NCBI GenBank assembly: GCA_015478945.1 | Contig: JABUQX010078598.1 | Location: 12,501-76,500 of the forward strand | DNA: 64,000 bases | DNA from: Trachelipus rathkii | Taxonomy: Eukaryota > Arthropoda > Malacostraca > Isopoda > Trachelipodidae | Direction of reading: 5' to 3' | Shown: positions 49,960-63,339 of the stretch, in pieces | Position numbering within the stretch: the first letter of the stretch is position 1 | How the letters are laid out: every line of letters begins with the position of its first letter | Position numbers and translations under genes: made by a program | The notes under the pieces: generated by a model | Database searches by the model: none | Seen by the model: only the letters and a program-made list of their open reading frames with translations | Told to the model about the DNA's origin: nothing

Positions 49960-51210
49960 CGTTTTACTCATTCAAATGAATGGAGTCGGAGCCGGATCCT
50001 GGATATGAATTTTTTTTTAGAAATATTTTTAGGTGAAAAATTTATTGCCAGAAGACGAGCTGAACAATTTTCAAATAGGGCAGAAACCTTAGTCGGAGCC
50101 GGAAGCAAAGCCGGATCCATGGTATGAATTTTTTCAAGAAATATTTTTTTATTTGAAATATTTATAGCCAGAAGACGTGTTGAACAATTTTCAGGTAATG
50201 CAGAAACCTAAGTTGGATCCGGAGCCGGATCTTGGGTATGATTTTTTTTTCAAGAAATATTTTTTTGGTGAAAAATTTAATTTTTAAATAGTGCAGAAAC
50301 CTTAGTCGGATCCGGGGAACCGGAGTTGGGAAAACGGAGCGCCAATCCTGGGTATTTAATTTTATTCTAGAAATAGTATTTAGGTGAAATCATTTATTGC
50401 CTAAAGAAGACTGCTGAACAATTTTCAAATAGTGCAGAAACCTCAGTCAGCCGGAGCAGGATCCTAGGCATTAATTTTTTCAAGAAATATTTTTTACTTG
50501 AAAATTTATAGCCAGAAAACGTGTTGAATAATTTTCATATAGTGCAGAAATCTTAGTCGGATCCGGATCCGGAGTAAGAAACGGATCCGAATCCTGGGTT
50601 TAATTTTTTTCAAGAAATATTTTTTTTAGATATTAAAAAAATTGAATTTTATAATAAGTGCTGGACAATTTGCAATAGTGCAGAAACCTTAGGTCGGAGC
50701 CGGAGCCGGATTCTAGGGTATAATTTTTTTTTTAAGAACTACTCTTTTCTTATAGTAGAATAAATTTAATGGCCTGAAGACCGTGGAATAATTCAAAATG
50801 GTGCAGAAACCTTAGTCTTAGCCAGAGCCGGGTAGGAAACAGCCGGATCCTGGGGTTTAAATAATTTTTAAAGAAATTATTTTTTTTAGGTGAAAAAATT
50901 TATTGCCAGACGTGCTTGAAACAAATTTTCAAAATAGTGCAAAAAACCTTAGTCAGCAGCTGGAGGTAGGAGATTCGGAGCTGGATCCTGGGTGTAAATG
51001 TTTTCAAGGAAATATTTTTTTTTTGTTTTCGATGAAATTTTTTTGCCGAAAAATGTGCTGATTCAATTTCAACATAGTGCAGAAACCGAGCAGGAGTCTG
51101 AGCAGTCGGAGACCTGGATATATATTTTTTCCAAAAAAATTTCCTGTACGTGAAAATGTTTATTGCCTGAAAGTACTGAACAATTTTATATAACAGAGTA
51201 CAGAAACCAC
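49960..51210 (+). repeat. Tandem array of about ten 93-141-bp units
   Basis: Each unit has GGAGCCGGATCCTGGG-like GC words, then T-rich TTTCAAGAAATATTTTTT, then TGAAAATTTATTGCCAGAAGA, then TGAACAATTTTCAAATAGTG and CAGAAACCTTAGTC. The CAGAAACC marker recurs near 50081, 50201, 50294, 50435, 50545 (as CAGAAATC), 50681, 50804, 50940 (as CAAAAAACC), 51080 and 51201. Units diverge by substitutions and indels. There is no coding content. It begins about 300 bp after the hAT dimerisation domain, so it may be the element's subterminal region. Confidence 0.92.
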
Positions 51211-51296
51211 TGTGGAAATCAAATGTTGTAAAAAAATTATTATTTTTCTTTTGGCGTTAGTAAAAGAAATTTACCAAAAGCTGGAATCGATCCATT

Positions 51297-52840
<1,544 letters not shown>

Positions 52841-52980
52841 TTCTGCCTAGAGAGAGTTAAACAGAATCTCACTAATAATAACTTTCCTCAATATCTGCTA
52901 GATAAATTCATAAACACTTTTATAAATAAGAAAATTCTCGATGAAAAAGCAGAAGATATGGAATTAGTTAATACTCGGTA
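52841..52980 (+). pseudogene. Possible Penelope-like RT fragment
   Basis: A plus frame from about 52841 to a TAA at about 52978 reads LERVKQNLTNNNF then PQYLLDKFINTFINKK. That is like the thumb segment of Penelope-like reverse transcriptases, where a leader helix ends in an NG/NNxP turn followed by an IxxFINKK-type helix. It has no catalytic residues and stops where an (ATT)n array begins. Only about 45 residues support this, so chance resemblance is possible. Confidence 0.4.
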
Positions 52981-53085
<105 letters not shown>

Positions 53086-53384
53086 TATTATTTATATGAT
53101 ATTGATTTCAAGCCTCCTGAAAGTTATTTCTTTCTATGAAAGAAATTCTTTATTATTATTATAATAATAAAATAAAACCAATAATTTAATTACAGTACAG
53201 AGCTTACGTCCGTATACTTCGGACATTTTCAAGGAATAATTTTATTTGTTAAGATTTTAACAATTTCGATAAAATAAATGTATAAATGATAACAGAAATA
53301 AATAAATAAAAATAATATTTTTAAAAGTTAGAAAAGTTAACATACATTGACTTTTTTATTATTTAAAAATGTATAAAAAATTTG

Positions 53385-53860
53385 ACATTTCATTATATTT
53401 ATCACTGGTTTGTTTCCTTAAGAACAACGAATCCCCGAGGCGCAATTCCTAAAAATCATTTTTTCTTCGTTATGATGGAGAAGCTTTCTTTTATGTTGTT
53501 CTTTAAAATGTTGAAATATTTTACTCGGCTTATACTTATTGTTGCGACATTCTCATGTGAGAATAATCGTTGTGTATCCGATATAAAGCGGCGTTACATC
53601 CACTTCAGAACATTGAAATCGGACCACAAGGTACTTACTCTCCCATTACGAAGACGCTTTCAAGAGTTAGAGAAAGCACGAACTCTGTTTTATAGTAATT
53701 TAATTTATGGATTTAATATAAGCTTCCAGTCTCTTGCTTTATTATGAATATGGTCTTTTAAAATTACTCCTAATTTGTTTTTTTACTTTTTTTCTGACTA
53801 ATATTTTCAGTTTTATAATATAGTATGAGCTTATCGTTTTCGTTTTTATTGTATTATTTA
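53385..53860 (+). repeat. Direct repeat A, copy 1 (about 475 bp)
   Basis: Diverged copy of 55893-56375. Shared words in order: ACATTTCATTATAT, CCGAGxCGCAATTC, GCGATGGA-like, TTTTACTCGG, TTATACTTAT, ATCCACTTCAGAACATTGAA, TTAGAG-like AAGCACGA, TTATGAAT-like, CTAATATTTTCAGTTTT and ATGAGCTTATCGTTTTC. Copy 1 also holds an open frame of 121 codons (53382-53747; FSCENNRCVSDIKRR, RRRFQELEKARTLFY) that is broken in copy 2. I cannot name the protein. Confidence 0.88.
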
Positions 53861-53944
53861 TTATTATAATATTATTATGTTTAATTATTATAACCAACAT
53901 TATATTATTATTATTATATATTTATATTTTATTTATTATTATTA

Positions 53945-54230
53945 TTATTTTTCGACTAATTCTTTCAGAATTATAAATAGTTCTCTTATTTTCAGAAGAA
54001 ATTTTATTAAGGACTATTCTAGATAAAAAGAAAAATTAAACTTAATGACCTATACATGAAACTAGACCTGGGACTTCATTCATTGATCTCCTGATAAAAC
54101 TTAATCATTATTCTTGTGGTGCACTTTACAAAATAAGATTCTTTTAATTCTAAAAGAACGATAAAATTATTTTACATTTAATTGTGCAAGTTTAAAAAAA
54201 TTTGATGAAAAATAAAAAAAAAATTACATT
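53945..54230 (+). repeat. Direct repeat B, copy 1
   Basis: Matches 55535-55860. Shared words: TTTxCAGAAGAA, then TTTATTAAGGACTATTCTAG, then a similar A-rich tail. It follows TTA repeats. A frame reads HYSCGALYKIRF, faintly like a GIY-YIG endonuclease strand of Penelope elements, but this is too short to rely on. Confidence 0.82.
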
Positions 54231-55420
54231 ATTTTGCAACTACAGCTTATCTTTACTACAAGTTCAGTGCTGTTATCATCGGATCCTAGGTGTACTGCAA
54301 AACAACAAATATTAAAAAAAACATCAATCATTTATAATTTCATTTAAATTATAAAATAAATGTCCGGCTTCAGTTTTTTAATAAAAAGAGATTCTGCTAT
54401 ACAAAGAAAGTTGAAATTACTAATTTGAAATAAATTTTAAAACAACTAGCAATTTCAAATGTAGGAGGGTATTTGTATTCCGTCGTGTAATGCTCCCATA
54501 TTTACTGGGTTATACATGTGTTGCATAATTCGGGTTCATAAAGTGTTAGTTTATGTATCTTATATAAGAGGATTTAAAAATGACACTCTTTATCATATGA
54601 TACCACAAAACATTTTTCGCGTCACTACAGTATATCCCAGTTTTTCATTATTCTTGCAGAAGATGTTGCGGTAACAAACAAATAAATAATTAATGACTTT
54701 AAAAGTAGTAAAGGGAAATTACATGACCTTTTTAATTCCTCGCAATGAATAAAAAAATGGACATTTCAACCTTGATAATATTTAATCTGAATGGAAACCT
54801 ACTGTAAACCTCCGAACAATGACCACGGGTTACTTAAACATGAGGACACTTCGGTCTCGTGTTGTAAGCTAGCTTCTAAACATTTACTCTTTTCTCTGAT
54901 TTAACATGTTCCTTTACAATTATTTTGTTTAATTTTCTCTCTTCTCCAGAAAAATTTGCCAAATTTTATGATCTTAAATAAAAAGTTATATTGCTTTCCA
55001 TGCCATTTTATTTGTTATATTGAATGTGAGAATGTTATATAGAGTTATTTTAATAATCTTCCTCCTTAATGTAAAATCTATCTTCGAGTAGCATACGTAT
55101 TGTGAAACGTATTTGTTGTTCTTATCAACCTCTTTGTTAAAAGAGTTCCCACGTTGTAGTTATTTTATAAGCTCTGTGAATATAAGTTTTAATAATTGAT
55201 ATCTTTCGGGTATATTTGAGAATATAATTCTGTGTCTGAAAAAACTCTATCTTTATACTTTTCATAATTTCCTCCTTCAACTCTACCATTTTTAAAACAA
55301 CGAAGAAAGATATCTAGGAATGCCAGTTTTTTTATCTTTAACATCTTCATAGGTGAAGTTTAGGACCGACAGTTGTTTAAGTCTTTCTATTATTGTTAAG
55401 GTGCTTGAATTTTTCAAATA
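54230..55420. other. Unassigned stretch between direct repeats
   Basis: No gene is supported. AT-rich with ordinary word content; some portion may be the rest of the duplicated element. Confidence 0.35.
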
Positions 55421-55534
55421 ATTATTATTTAATATATTATTATTATTATTATTATTATTATCTATTATATTATATTATTATTCTATTATTATTATTATAT
55501 TACTTAGTTATTATTATTATTATTATTATTTTAA

Positions 55535-55860
55535 GAAAATTTAGGATCAGCGACCAATTTTTAACATCTTTCCAGCGTTCTTTTCTATTTCTTCTAATAA
55601 TTCCTTTATTTGCAGAAGAAAATTTATTAAGGACTATTCTAGACATAAAAAGAAGTTAAAGCCTTTAATATTTGTATCAATATTCTCGCTGTTTTACTTT
55701 TGGCATGGATAAACGGTTAACTAACCATTGTATAATGGTGTTTTACAAATATTAAATTTCAAAATCAGAAACATTAATTTACAGTTAAATTGTGAAGTTA
55801 AAAAATAATTTCAATGAAAAATTCAAAAAAAACTTAGAAAAGTAGAAAGTTAACCTAAAT
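55535..55860 (+). repeat. Direct repeat B, copy 2
   Basis: Diverged copy of 53945-54230, again preceded by TTA repeats (about 55435-55530) and immediately followed by copy 2 of repeat A. The order B then A here differs from A then B at 53.4-54.2 kb, which fits a longer repeating unit of which only parts survive. Confidence 0.82.
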
Positions 55861-55892
55861 CGACTTTGAGCTCGAAAAATGATTAAAAAAAT

Positions 55893-56375
55893 CTATACAT
55901 TTCATTATATGTCTATAGGTATTTCGTTACTGTTTATTCTTCAGGTAAGCACCAACGATTTCCCGAGACGCAATTCATAAAATTGTTCTTTGTTGCGATG
56001 GAAAAATTTTCTTTTATTTTGCTTTAATACTTTTTTATTGTGATGTTCTTCAAAATGTAGTAATACTTTACTCGGGTTATACTTATGTGCTAAGAGGTGT
56101 TAAATCCACTTTCAGAACATTGAAATCTATACACAACACTACTACTATCACCATACGAAACGCTTCACGAGTAGGAGAAGCACGAGCTCGGTTTCCAATG
56201 TGGGCTTATTAGTTACGATCTTATATAAGGCTTCTTTCCCGTCCTTTTTGCTTTAATATGTTCTTTTTTAAAATGGATTTCAATTTGTTTTCGACCTCTT
56301 TATTTTTTTTTACTAATATTTTCAGTTTTTTATAATAGAATATGAGCTTATCGTTTTCTCGTTTTCATTGATGGT
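55893..56375 (+). repeat. Direct repeat A, copy 2
   Basis: Diverged copy of 53385-53860, about 2.5 kb downstream in the same orientation. Indels destroy the frame open in copy 1. Confidence 0.88.
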
Positions 56376-56644
56376 GTTAGCAAACAAACTAATAGTTGCT
56401 CTTTTATAGTTTCTTCTTATAATGCCAACTGTTAAAATTATTGTTTATTAGGTTTTGTTATTATTTTTTTAATTTCTATATCAAAAAGGTCCAATCAGAC
56501 AAGAGATCTTAAAAGCTCGGTGAACCAAAGTCTTTTTTGGTAGCAATTTTGTAGTTTAGAGGAGTGAAAGAATCGAAATTCAAGTATGTTTCTTTATCTG
56601 TAGATATAACTTGGACACTTCTATTAAAAGATCTAGAAATTTAA

Positions 56645-56648
<4 letters not shown>

Positions 56649-56679
<31 letters not shown>

Positions 56680-57010
56680 CTTCTTTTTTTTTTTTCCTTT
56701 TCAATAGTAATATTAAAGCTACAAAATCTTCAAGTTTTGGATTTTAAAATAATTTTAAAAATGGGGTTTTTTTTTTGGGGGGGGGTTCCCCGTTTAAAAA
56801 TTTTTTAACCCCCCCCCAAACCCCCTTTTATTTTTTTGTTTTTTTTCCTGGGGATTTGGGGGGGGGGGGGGGGGGGCGGGTTTTTTTTTTTTCAAAGAAA
56901 TTTTTTCGGTTAAAAAAAAAAGGGGAAAAAAAATTACTTTAACCTTTTTTTCTTTTTTAATTTTTTATTGATTGTGGAATTTTTCGGAAAAAGGAAAATT
57001 TTAAAAAAAA
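56649..57010. repeat. Homopolymer-dominated sequence, probable artefact
   Basis: A T-rich run (about 56647-56697) is followed at 56762-57010 by text made almost only of long T, G, C and A runs, including G20 broken by one C near 56860-56880. Such sequence is typical of failed base calling after a homopolymer. No biology is inferred. Confidence 0.85.
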
Positions 57011-57134
57011 ATTAATGTTTTAAGAGTCTTACACATCAAAGCATACTAAAGCATAGATGATTAATAACATGTGGACCTAAAGCCTATTTACAAGCCAATC
57101 GACCTGAAATCTACCCTTCTCTACACTCAAATTC

Positions 57135-57169
57135 CTTATATATATATATATAATATATACCTATATATA

Positions 57170-57215
<46 letters not shown>

Positions 57216-57262
57216 TATATATATATATATAATATATATATATATTATATTATATATATATT
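57135..57262. repeat. (TA)n array
   Basis: About 125 bp of TA repeats immediately left of the Tc1-like element, which inserts at TA sites by family knowledge. Confidence 0.9.
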
Positions 57263-57483
57263 AACACCTGCTCGTCAAATAAACGCCACCCCAAGGGTAC
57301 GGTGGCCAAGGAGGTACGAAAAGGTTGAGGAACGCGAAGACACTTTATTGGATCATAGACTAAAACAGTGGGATTCCTCCCAGAATGTTAGACTTTGAGG
57401 CCAAGGTTGCAGTCAAGTCTCGCGGGGGTTGGGAGTCGGCGTCTGCAAACATCCATATATCTGCCCTTGTTTGGGTCTCTCAA

Positions 57484-58500
57484 TTACCGTGTATGAACCC
57501 ATTCTGGCACGGTATATGACTGCCTGACATCGTCCTGCATGCTCTCGATGAGTGGGCTACTGGACTGTTATTTGATCTCATACGTCGTGTGTCGAGCAGT
57601 GCCTGTCGCAGGTCGGGGATGGAGGGGTTGCAGCTGTCGGATCCGACGTTCAGGATATCCCACAAATGTCGATTGAGGTTTGAGGTCGGGACTATATGGC
57701 TGGCACTCCAACGTAATTTGAATCGTCCTAATTTAGTCGTTTACACATTGGGTTTTGTGTGGTCTTGCATTGTCATGCCATTAGGATGAAAGAGTCACCG
57801 CTGTAGGGGGCATATGGCACGGAGATGTCTGTTAATATACCTTTACGGCTGTAAGCGTGCCTCCATCGAAGATGGTGCAACTTCGTAGGCCCGATAATGA
57901 GATGCCTCTTCAAGACCATAACCGGCACACCTCCAAACGCGGAGCACCTGCAGCACATTGCATTGCGGAACCTCTTCGTTGGTCGTCGCGTATACTCTAG
58001 CACGCCTGTCCGAGGCGTACAGAGGCACTCTCTTCGCACTGTATATATATATAGAGCACCTTGCCCAATCGTCGACCCGTCCAATGAATGTATTCTCGGG
58101 CAATGCCCTTAGTCGCCGCCTGTGCTGTGGTGTGCGGGGGACCTATGGCAGGCCTCCGGGGCCGGGTAGTAGTTATGTTCCTCAAGGGCGTTCGACGCAC
58201 TTACTCGAATCATAAAGTTACCTGTATTTTTCCGACCAGCTGTAAATTCTTGCAGATTGTCGGTGCCGTCCTGTGTGGCGCTACCGGTTGCACCGCAGGA
58301 TCGTATTAAATCGCGTCTTCCACGGGGTCTGCTTGGCCCTCAAGCCTCTTCGGCTATCATGTGTTAGGGTTTCCTGGGTACTTTTGCACCACCCGTGCAA
58401 CGTTGTGTGCGCTACACCGAACCGTCGGACAAGTGCTGGTACTCGTGGTCCTTGCGGGGCGTTGGAATTGTTGTTATCGCACGTACTGATCTCTTAACAG
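57484..58500 (-). pseudogene. Tc1-like transposase pseudogene
   Basis: This is a cut-and-paste DNA transposase of the Tc1/mariner superfamily. From about 58490: the HTH region VPALVRRFGVAHTTLHGW, then a second HTH/GRPR area, then GIAREYIHWTGRR, which precedes the first catalytic Asp. There a (TA)n stretch (58040-58053) disrupts the usual FSDE block before VPLYASDRRARVY. Next come LHHLRWRHAYS and VPYAPYSGDSFILM, then HDNARPHKTQCVND with the second Asp intact. SPDLKPQST stands where PIE carries the third acidic residue (lost). The C-terminus is RQALLD, LIESMQ and VHTR, ending at a TAA at 57484-57486. At least four frame changes occur. Length (about 340 codons) matches the family. Sequence to the left (TAACACCTGCTCGTC, 57262) could be an end, but I found no matching inverse copy. 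Confidence 0.9.
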
Positions 58501-58509
58501 TTGAAGCAC

Positions 58510-59384
58510 CTTTCCTTTCCATGTTTATCGGAGTGCTTTGTACGTGAATGATCCCTTGCTCGGATTATATAAATAATAATAAATCGATTCAATTAAGAAA
58601 CTCTTCATAATTGTGATAGCTATTTGGCCGTCGTGAGTGATTTGAAGCTCAAATTCTCATCCTCTGATGTTCTTGTAATGTGTTTATGTAGAGTTTGTAA
58701 GAAGACATTGGGGTATGGGACAAATCGTCTTGGGTACTTCTATATCGTTGGTCAACCCATTAAAATGAACGATCAACTATCACGTTATCTTCTTCATTCT
58801 CAAACTGGAGAATAAGCTTCACACTTCGCAACGTCATCCTTGGAATTCGTGGGTTTTGCCTCCATTGGACAACAATCGGTTTGCAAGCATGAACTCGGAC
58901 CTTCCGTCGGCGCGTTTATTACTGTGGCATGGCTACCACAGATTGACGGTTCCCATCTCGTATCTATGTTTAATTTTTCTTCTTCTCTGGACTTCTACTC
59001 CTTGTTCCATAAATAAACCTCAGTTTGAATGGGTGAAAAGTGGCGTCGTTTTTTTTTACACGCATTTAGATTTGATTCATCGGTCCTTGACCTATATATA
59101 TTATATATATAGGTTTTGTTGATTCACCTCGTTTGAGGCGCAGGTGGGCTTGCCAAACTCGTCATAGTTCATTATTTTAATAGCACCGACTCTTATTCCT
59201 TACATCGGTCCATCTCTTTCCATATATTTTGATGCTAGCGGCGTTCTTAGGAATCCGCTTGGTCTTCTCTCGTTTCGAGATCGGATGACTTCTTGGTCCG
59301 ATGGGCGCCTTCCGATGTTTCCAAATTATTAAATCATATATGATATCGTCCAAGGATTCTACCTCTCCTGTGTAAAATGGCGTT
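58510..59384. other. Unassigned stretch right of the Tc1 element
   Basis: Ordinary composition. Plus frames at 58624-58815 and 58856-59122 show no known domain; the latter has a hydrophobic segment, ISYLCLIFLLLW. A short TA run lies at 59092-59110. No gene is asserted. Confidence 0.35.
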
Positions 59385-59990
59385 TCAACAAAATAATGTG
59401 CTTCCAGGTACTATCCTCAATGTACTGTCAATCAATAACATTTTCCTGAAGTTATCTGTGAATTGTCTTTTTCGTCGTACAGGTTCGTTTACAATTGACA
59501 CCACTGCATTCCAGTATCCCTTAAGAACGTTGGCGTTTACTTTTCCCATATGCTCAAATCGAACATTTCGGTTATCATCTTTCCAAATCACCTTTGTTGC
59601 GCACCATGACAGCGGAATTATGGTCACTAGATTTACCACTTCCACTATATTGGATTTTATGCCATATAGTGAAGTTACGTACATCGTCGACTTAATCGTT
59701 AATTCAGTAACAGGAGGCAGTAACACGTTATCCTGGTGATAAGGGATGGGTGGTGAACTGTTTTCGCAGCACTTTTTAATTTCATTTTTTTGTATTGAGA
59801 TTGCTGTTTCCGTCCTCGGATGAACTAACAAGTCATGGTCCATCAGCCCCTACTTTCCGCAATTTCCGCATGTCTTTAGAATTAAACTGTTTCGCTCTAC
59901 GTAGTTGACTTGTGCCTTCTTTTACGCTCCTCGTCTTGTTAAGAGGAGCTGAAACATGACCGTATGGATATCCGATATTTTCGAACACTC
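59385..59990 (-). CDS. Hypothetical coding remnant
   Basis: The minus frame 59843-59385 is open for 152 codons. Just upstream, another frame (59990-59843) is open and protein-like (VFENIGYPYGHVSAP, QLRRAKQFNSKD), so a frameshifted coding remnant of about 200 residues is plausible. The protein has PPVTELTIKSTMYVTSLYG and a basic end (EPVRRKRQFTDNFRK). I recognise no family. The opposite strand also has a 120-codon frame (59377-59739), so strand choice is not certain. It could be an old transposon or an exon. Confidence 0.3.
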
Positions 59991-60361
59991 AAGTTTTCTC
60001 TTAACTCTCGCCCTGGAGATATTTGTCAAGCGCTTAGTGAATCTAATCAGAGAGCTCCAGAACTTCCCTAAGTATGAACCGATAAATCTTTGAGGCCAGG
60101 ATAATTAAACTGATCGCCAGGAGTAACTAGGTTTCCTTACATACTATAATTTGCGTTCAAAAGATGGACAGTTGTATCCATTTGTCATAATCATAGATCT
60201 TAATTGACGATCAAAAACTCGACAGGAGTTTCTTTCGCTGCGGTTTTGCATCACCCGTCCCTAAAATTTAGTTCGATATACCCGCCTTCGGCTTCGGCCG
60301 CTCCAAAACCTTGCCAGCCTTTGCAGCTCTGCATAATAAATTAACTAAGTTGTTTTTCATA

Positions 60362-60577
60362 TTAATTTTGGCATTTAAATATGAAAAGTTTTATTTGGGT
60401 CTCTGTTACTTCTTTCTCAGTAACCAAATTGTTCAATTCTGAATGATTTTTTATTACAGCTCTTATTGTTTCTAGCTTTGGGACCCGACCAACGTTAATT
60501 ATGTGAGCAAAAGCTTTTTCAATAATAAGTGCTTCGCTCTTTGAAAATTTTGGTCTTCCTTCTTTCTTTTGTTTCAA
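60362..60577 (-). CDS. Small ORF, possibly conserved C-terminal helical domain
   Basis: The ORF begins at TTG (60575-60577), so its real start probably lies upstream or in another exon. The protein is KQKKEGRPKFSKSEALIIEK, then a helix-rich part (IRAVIKNHSELNNLV), ending FIFKCQN. The pattern of a basic Pro-Lys lead, a W/F-S-x-x-E start and three helices resembles the small C-terminal module seen in many invertebrate and fish zinc-finger proteins, but similarity is weak. No catalytic residues are seen. There is no recognisable neighbour. Confidence 0.3.
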   Translation of the reverse strand: MKQKKEGRPKFSKSEALIIEKAFAHIINVGRVPKLETIRAVIKNHSELNNLVTEKEVTETQIKLFIFKCQN

Positions 60578-60599
60578 AGTAAAGATTTTATACGTTCCA

Positions 60600-62027
60600 T
60601 TTCAGGGTCTGCAGATGTAGGCAATTCTGTGAACATGTCTATAAACTAACATTGTCCCAATCATTATGATTAAAATTGTCCACGTAATTGGCGTTTGAAT
60701 CATGTAGATTTGAGACTTTTTATGAAAAGAATTTCTCTAGAAAATTTTCTCTTCACCCGGAACAATACTTTGGTTAATAGAAGTCAGACCATTTCCTTAC
60801 TCTTTCTTTTTCCTTTTGCTTTCCTTCTATAATCTGATGAGCTGTGCTTTAATATTGTTCAAATTGCGACTTCTGCCGTTGAATCCATCTTTTTCCGGAG
60901 TTACTCTACTGCACTTAGTTCTGTTCGTCACATGGACGTAGATTGTTTACTTAATCGGATTTATTTCCCAACATATTTTCATTCCAAACTTCTCATCGTA
61001 ACTCCACAGGTTAACTACAGCCACAGCGTAAGATTACCACCTTTGCTTGTCACAAATACAAAATTTGCGATAGCAGTTAACAGCTTCTCTTAGTTTATCA
61101 AATTAACGCGATGATTCGATTGAGTAATAGGGCTAATTACGACTTTAGATGTAAACTTTTATTAGAGGCACTTTATTTGCTCCGATGTCGTTATAAAGTC
61201 AAATATGTGACTTATTCCAAGTTACATACCCCTAAAAAAGACAAACATCCAGGAAACAAGATGTCCCAAAATAAGGTTCACGATTCAATCCTTTAAAATA
61301 TGGACTATAACAGACCGCGGAAAATCGCACAACCTATATTTCTACTTTACCCTAATTAAATACTGATATGAATTCTTCCAAGGTATCATTTTTTGTCACG
61401 GAAAATTTTGCAAGATGTAAAAAATATTAATTTACATTCTGGATCAAATACCGTCATTGTCAATATGTGACTCAATTGACCAATTAGACCCAAGTGTCTT
61501 TACTAAGAGTAAGCATGAAATAAAGCACTTTCAAAATCTGGGTAATTTTAATTTGTAAAATTGTCCTATTTAACAAACGATGGTTCAATCAAAATCACAT
61601 ATTTTTTAATTAAATGTTCTGTTACCTAAATGTGTTCCGCGTGATAATGATAACCCCGATGTTTTTTAAACTATCTATAAATACAAAAGAAATACTTTAA
61701 TAGTGAGATAGTACATGGTTCGGCACCGTTCAGGTTTTGCACTAAAATTTCAGTATTTTAAAGATATTAAAAGATTTAGAGCGATTATTATACTCAAATT
61801 GCAGTTTTTATTCTTCGAACTTACCTTATATCTTGTGATAATTTTTATTAACACCGTATTATTATTGTTGGACATGCTTGAGTATGTGCTTTTTGTAAAG
61901 TATAAAGTGTAGGAATATGAAGTCGGTATTAAAAGGATTTCTTCAGTTACAGCCACTGCGTTACACCCACATCGGTTACACCCCCTCCTTGATTATGCTC
62001 TGCCCGTGAGTTGGTGGTGACAATTGT
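60600..62027. other. Unassigned stretch
   Basis: Ordinary AT-rich sequence. Small frames at 61111-61296 and 61715-61912 (plus) have no recognisable domain. No gene is asserted. Confidence 0.35.
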
Positions 62028-62420
62028 AAAAAAAAAAAAAAAAAAAAAAAAAATTACGTGTCGGTCTACGCTAGTCGAACTGTAATACGGTAGTGACTTG
62101 ATCGGTAAAAAAAATTTTGTGCCCAACTCCAACCAAAAAAAGTTTGTTTTTTTTTTTAATTTTTTTGAAGAAATTCTAGCGCAAGTGGCTCCTAAAGGTG
62201 CACCCATAGATACGGCCATAGAAACTTTGTCTCCTAATATTAAAAATGGATCATTAACATTTAACAACATAATAATTAAATGATACAAATAAATAATAGA
62301 TATAATAATAATAATAAATTATAAGAATGATAATGCAATAATAAAAAAAAAAAAAAAAATAATAATAATTTAATACATGAATAGTAAAATTATAATACTA
62401 ATAACTAATCAAAAACAATA
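62028..62420. repeat. A26 run and A/T-rich microsatellites
   Basis: A26 at 62028-62053 follows a CA/TG-rich stretch ending GGTGGTGACAATTGT, which could be the tail of a short retroposed copy. 62290-62420 is (AAT)n-like with A17 at about 62343-62359. Confidence 0.7.
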
Positions 62421-62429
62421 ATTAATAAT

Positions 62430-63330
62430 ATAAAAATAATGCAAATGAAACTGAAGGATACTTTCAAATAATTACGTTGCATCGAAAGAAACAAAACAAA
62501 AAAGTCTGTGTGACATGAAATATTATCTTGAAAAATATTCGTTCTCCCACTGCCAATATAAAAAAAAAACTCCTTCAGTTGGCAGAGAAATTGAGGGGAT
62601 GAGAGAAATTTCAACCCATCTATATCCTTGCCATCGAGAACTCCCCTAACAAGGGAAGATTCAGTAACAAACAAACAACCAAAGATGATATATGCATTAT
62701 TGTTTGAAAATACTTTAAACTACATTTCCGAGATTTATTTATTGGCTGAACCGGTAGAGGTAACAGAATGAGAAATAGAAACCATGTCAAATACATATGT
62801 GTGTGAGAGTTTTTATACTAGTACAGGAAACCTCCCTGCACATGACATTTCGTATTCTCGAACTATCATATATCTCACCTGCCTTTGCAATTGATGAGAC
62901 TGCGCTTTACGACGAATACGCGTTCGTTAAAAGTATGTGAGCTCAGACATGTTTGCAAATTGGAATTCGATGAAAACATCTGTTAATTCTTGGGTTCTAA
63001 ATCTTTTCGCACTTTCAAGCTAATAATGTGCCATATTCAAATATTCTTATCAAAAATTGGCTTAGAACTTTCTCTTTGCTTTTCCAGAAAACTTAATGCT
63101 TCCAAACGCGAGATGACGTCTGCGTATCTCTGCCCATCAACAACCTCTGATATGTGGAGGTGACCACAGTGTCATAACGATAGACCAACACTCAACTAGC
63201 GCGACTGTGAAAACTAGAGCAGTGAATCAGATGTACGCACCTCATCGCAGTATTGTAAGTGAGTCTAAGTACAATATAACGCCAATCAGTTTTAATATGA
63301 TTACCACTACTAGCAGTAGTTGTATCCAGC
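62430..63330. other. Unassigned stretch
   Basis: I see no gene; short frames only. Confidence 0.35.
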
Positions 63331-63339
63331 AAAAAAAAA

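Noticed and set aside
57897..58497. Plus-strand ORFs of 70-85 codons in the GC-rich region
   Set aside because: They are antisense to the Tc1-like transposase, which explains the open frames.
61947..62288. 113-codon minus ORF with a poly-Phe segment
   Set aside because: It crosses the A26 run and has no recognisable domain.
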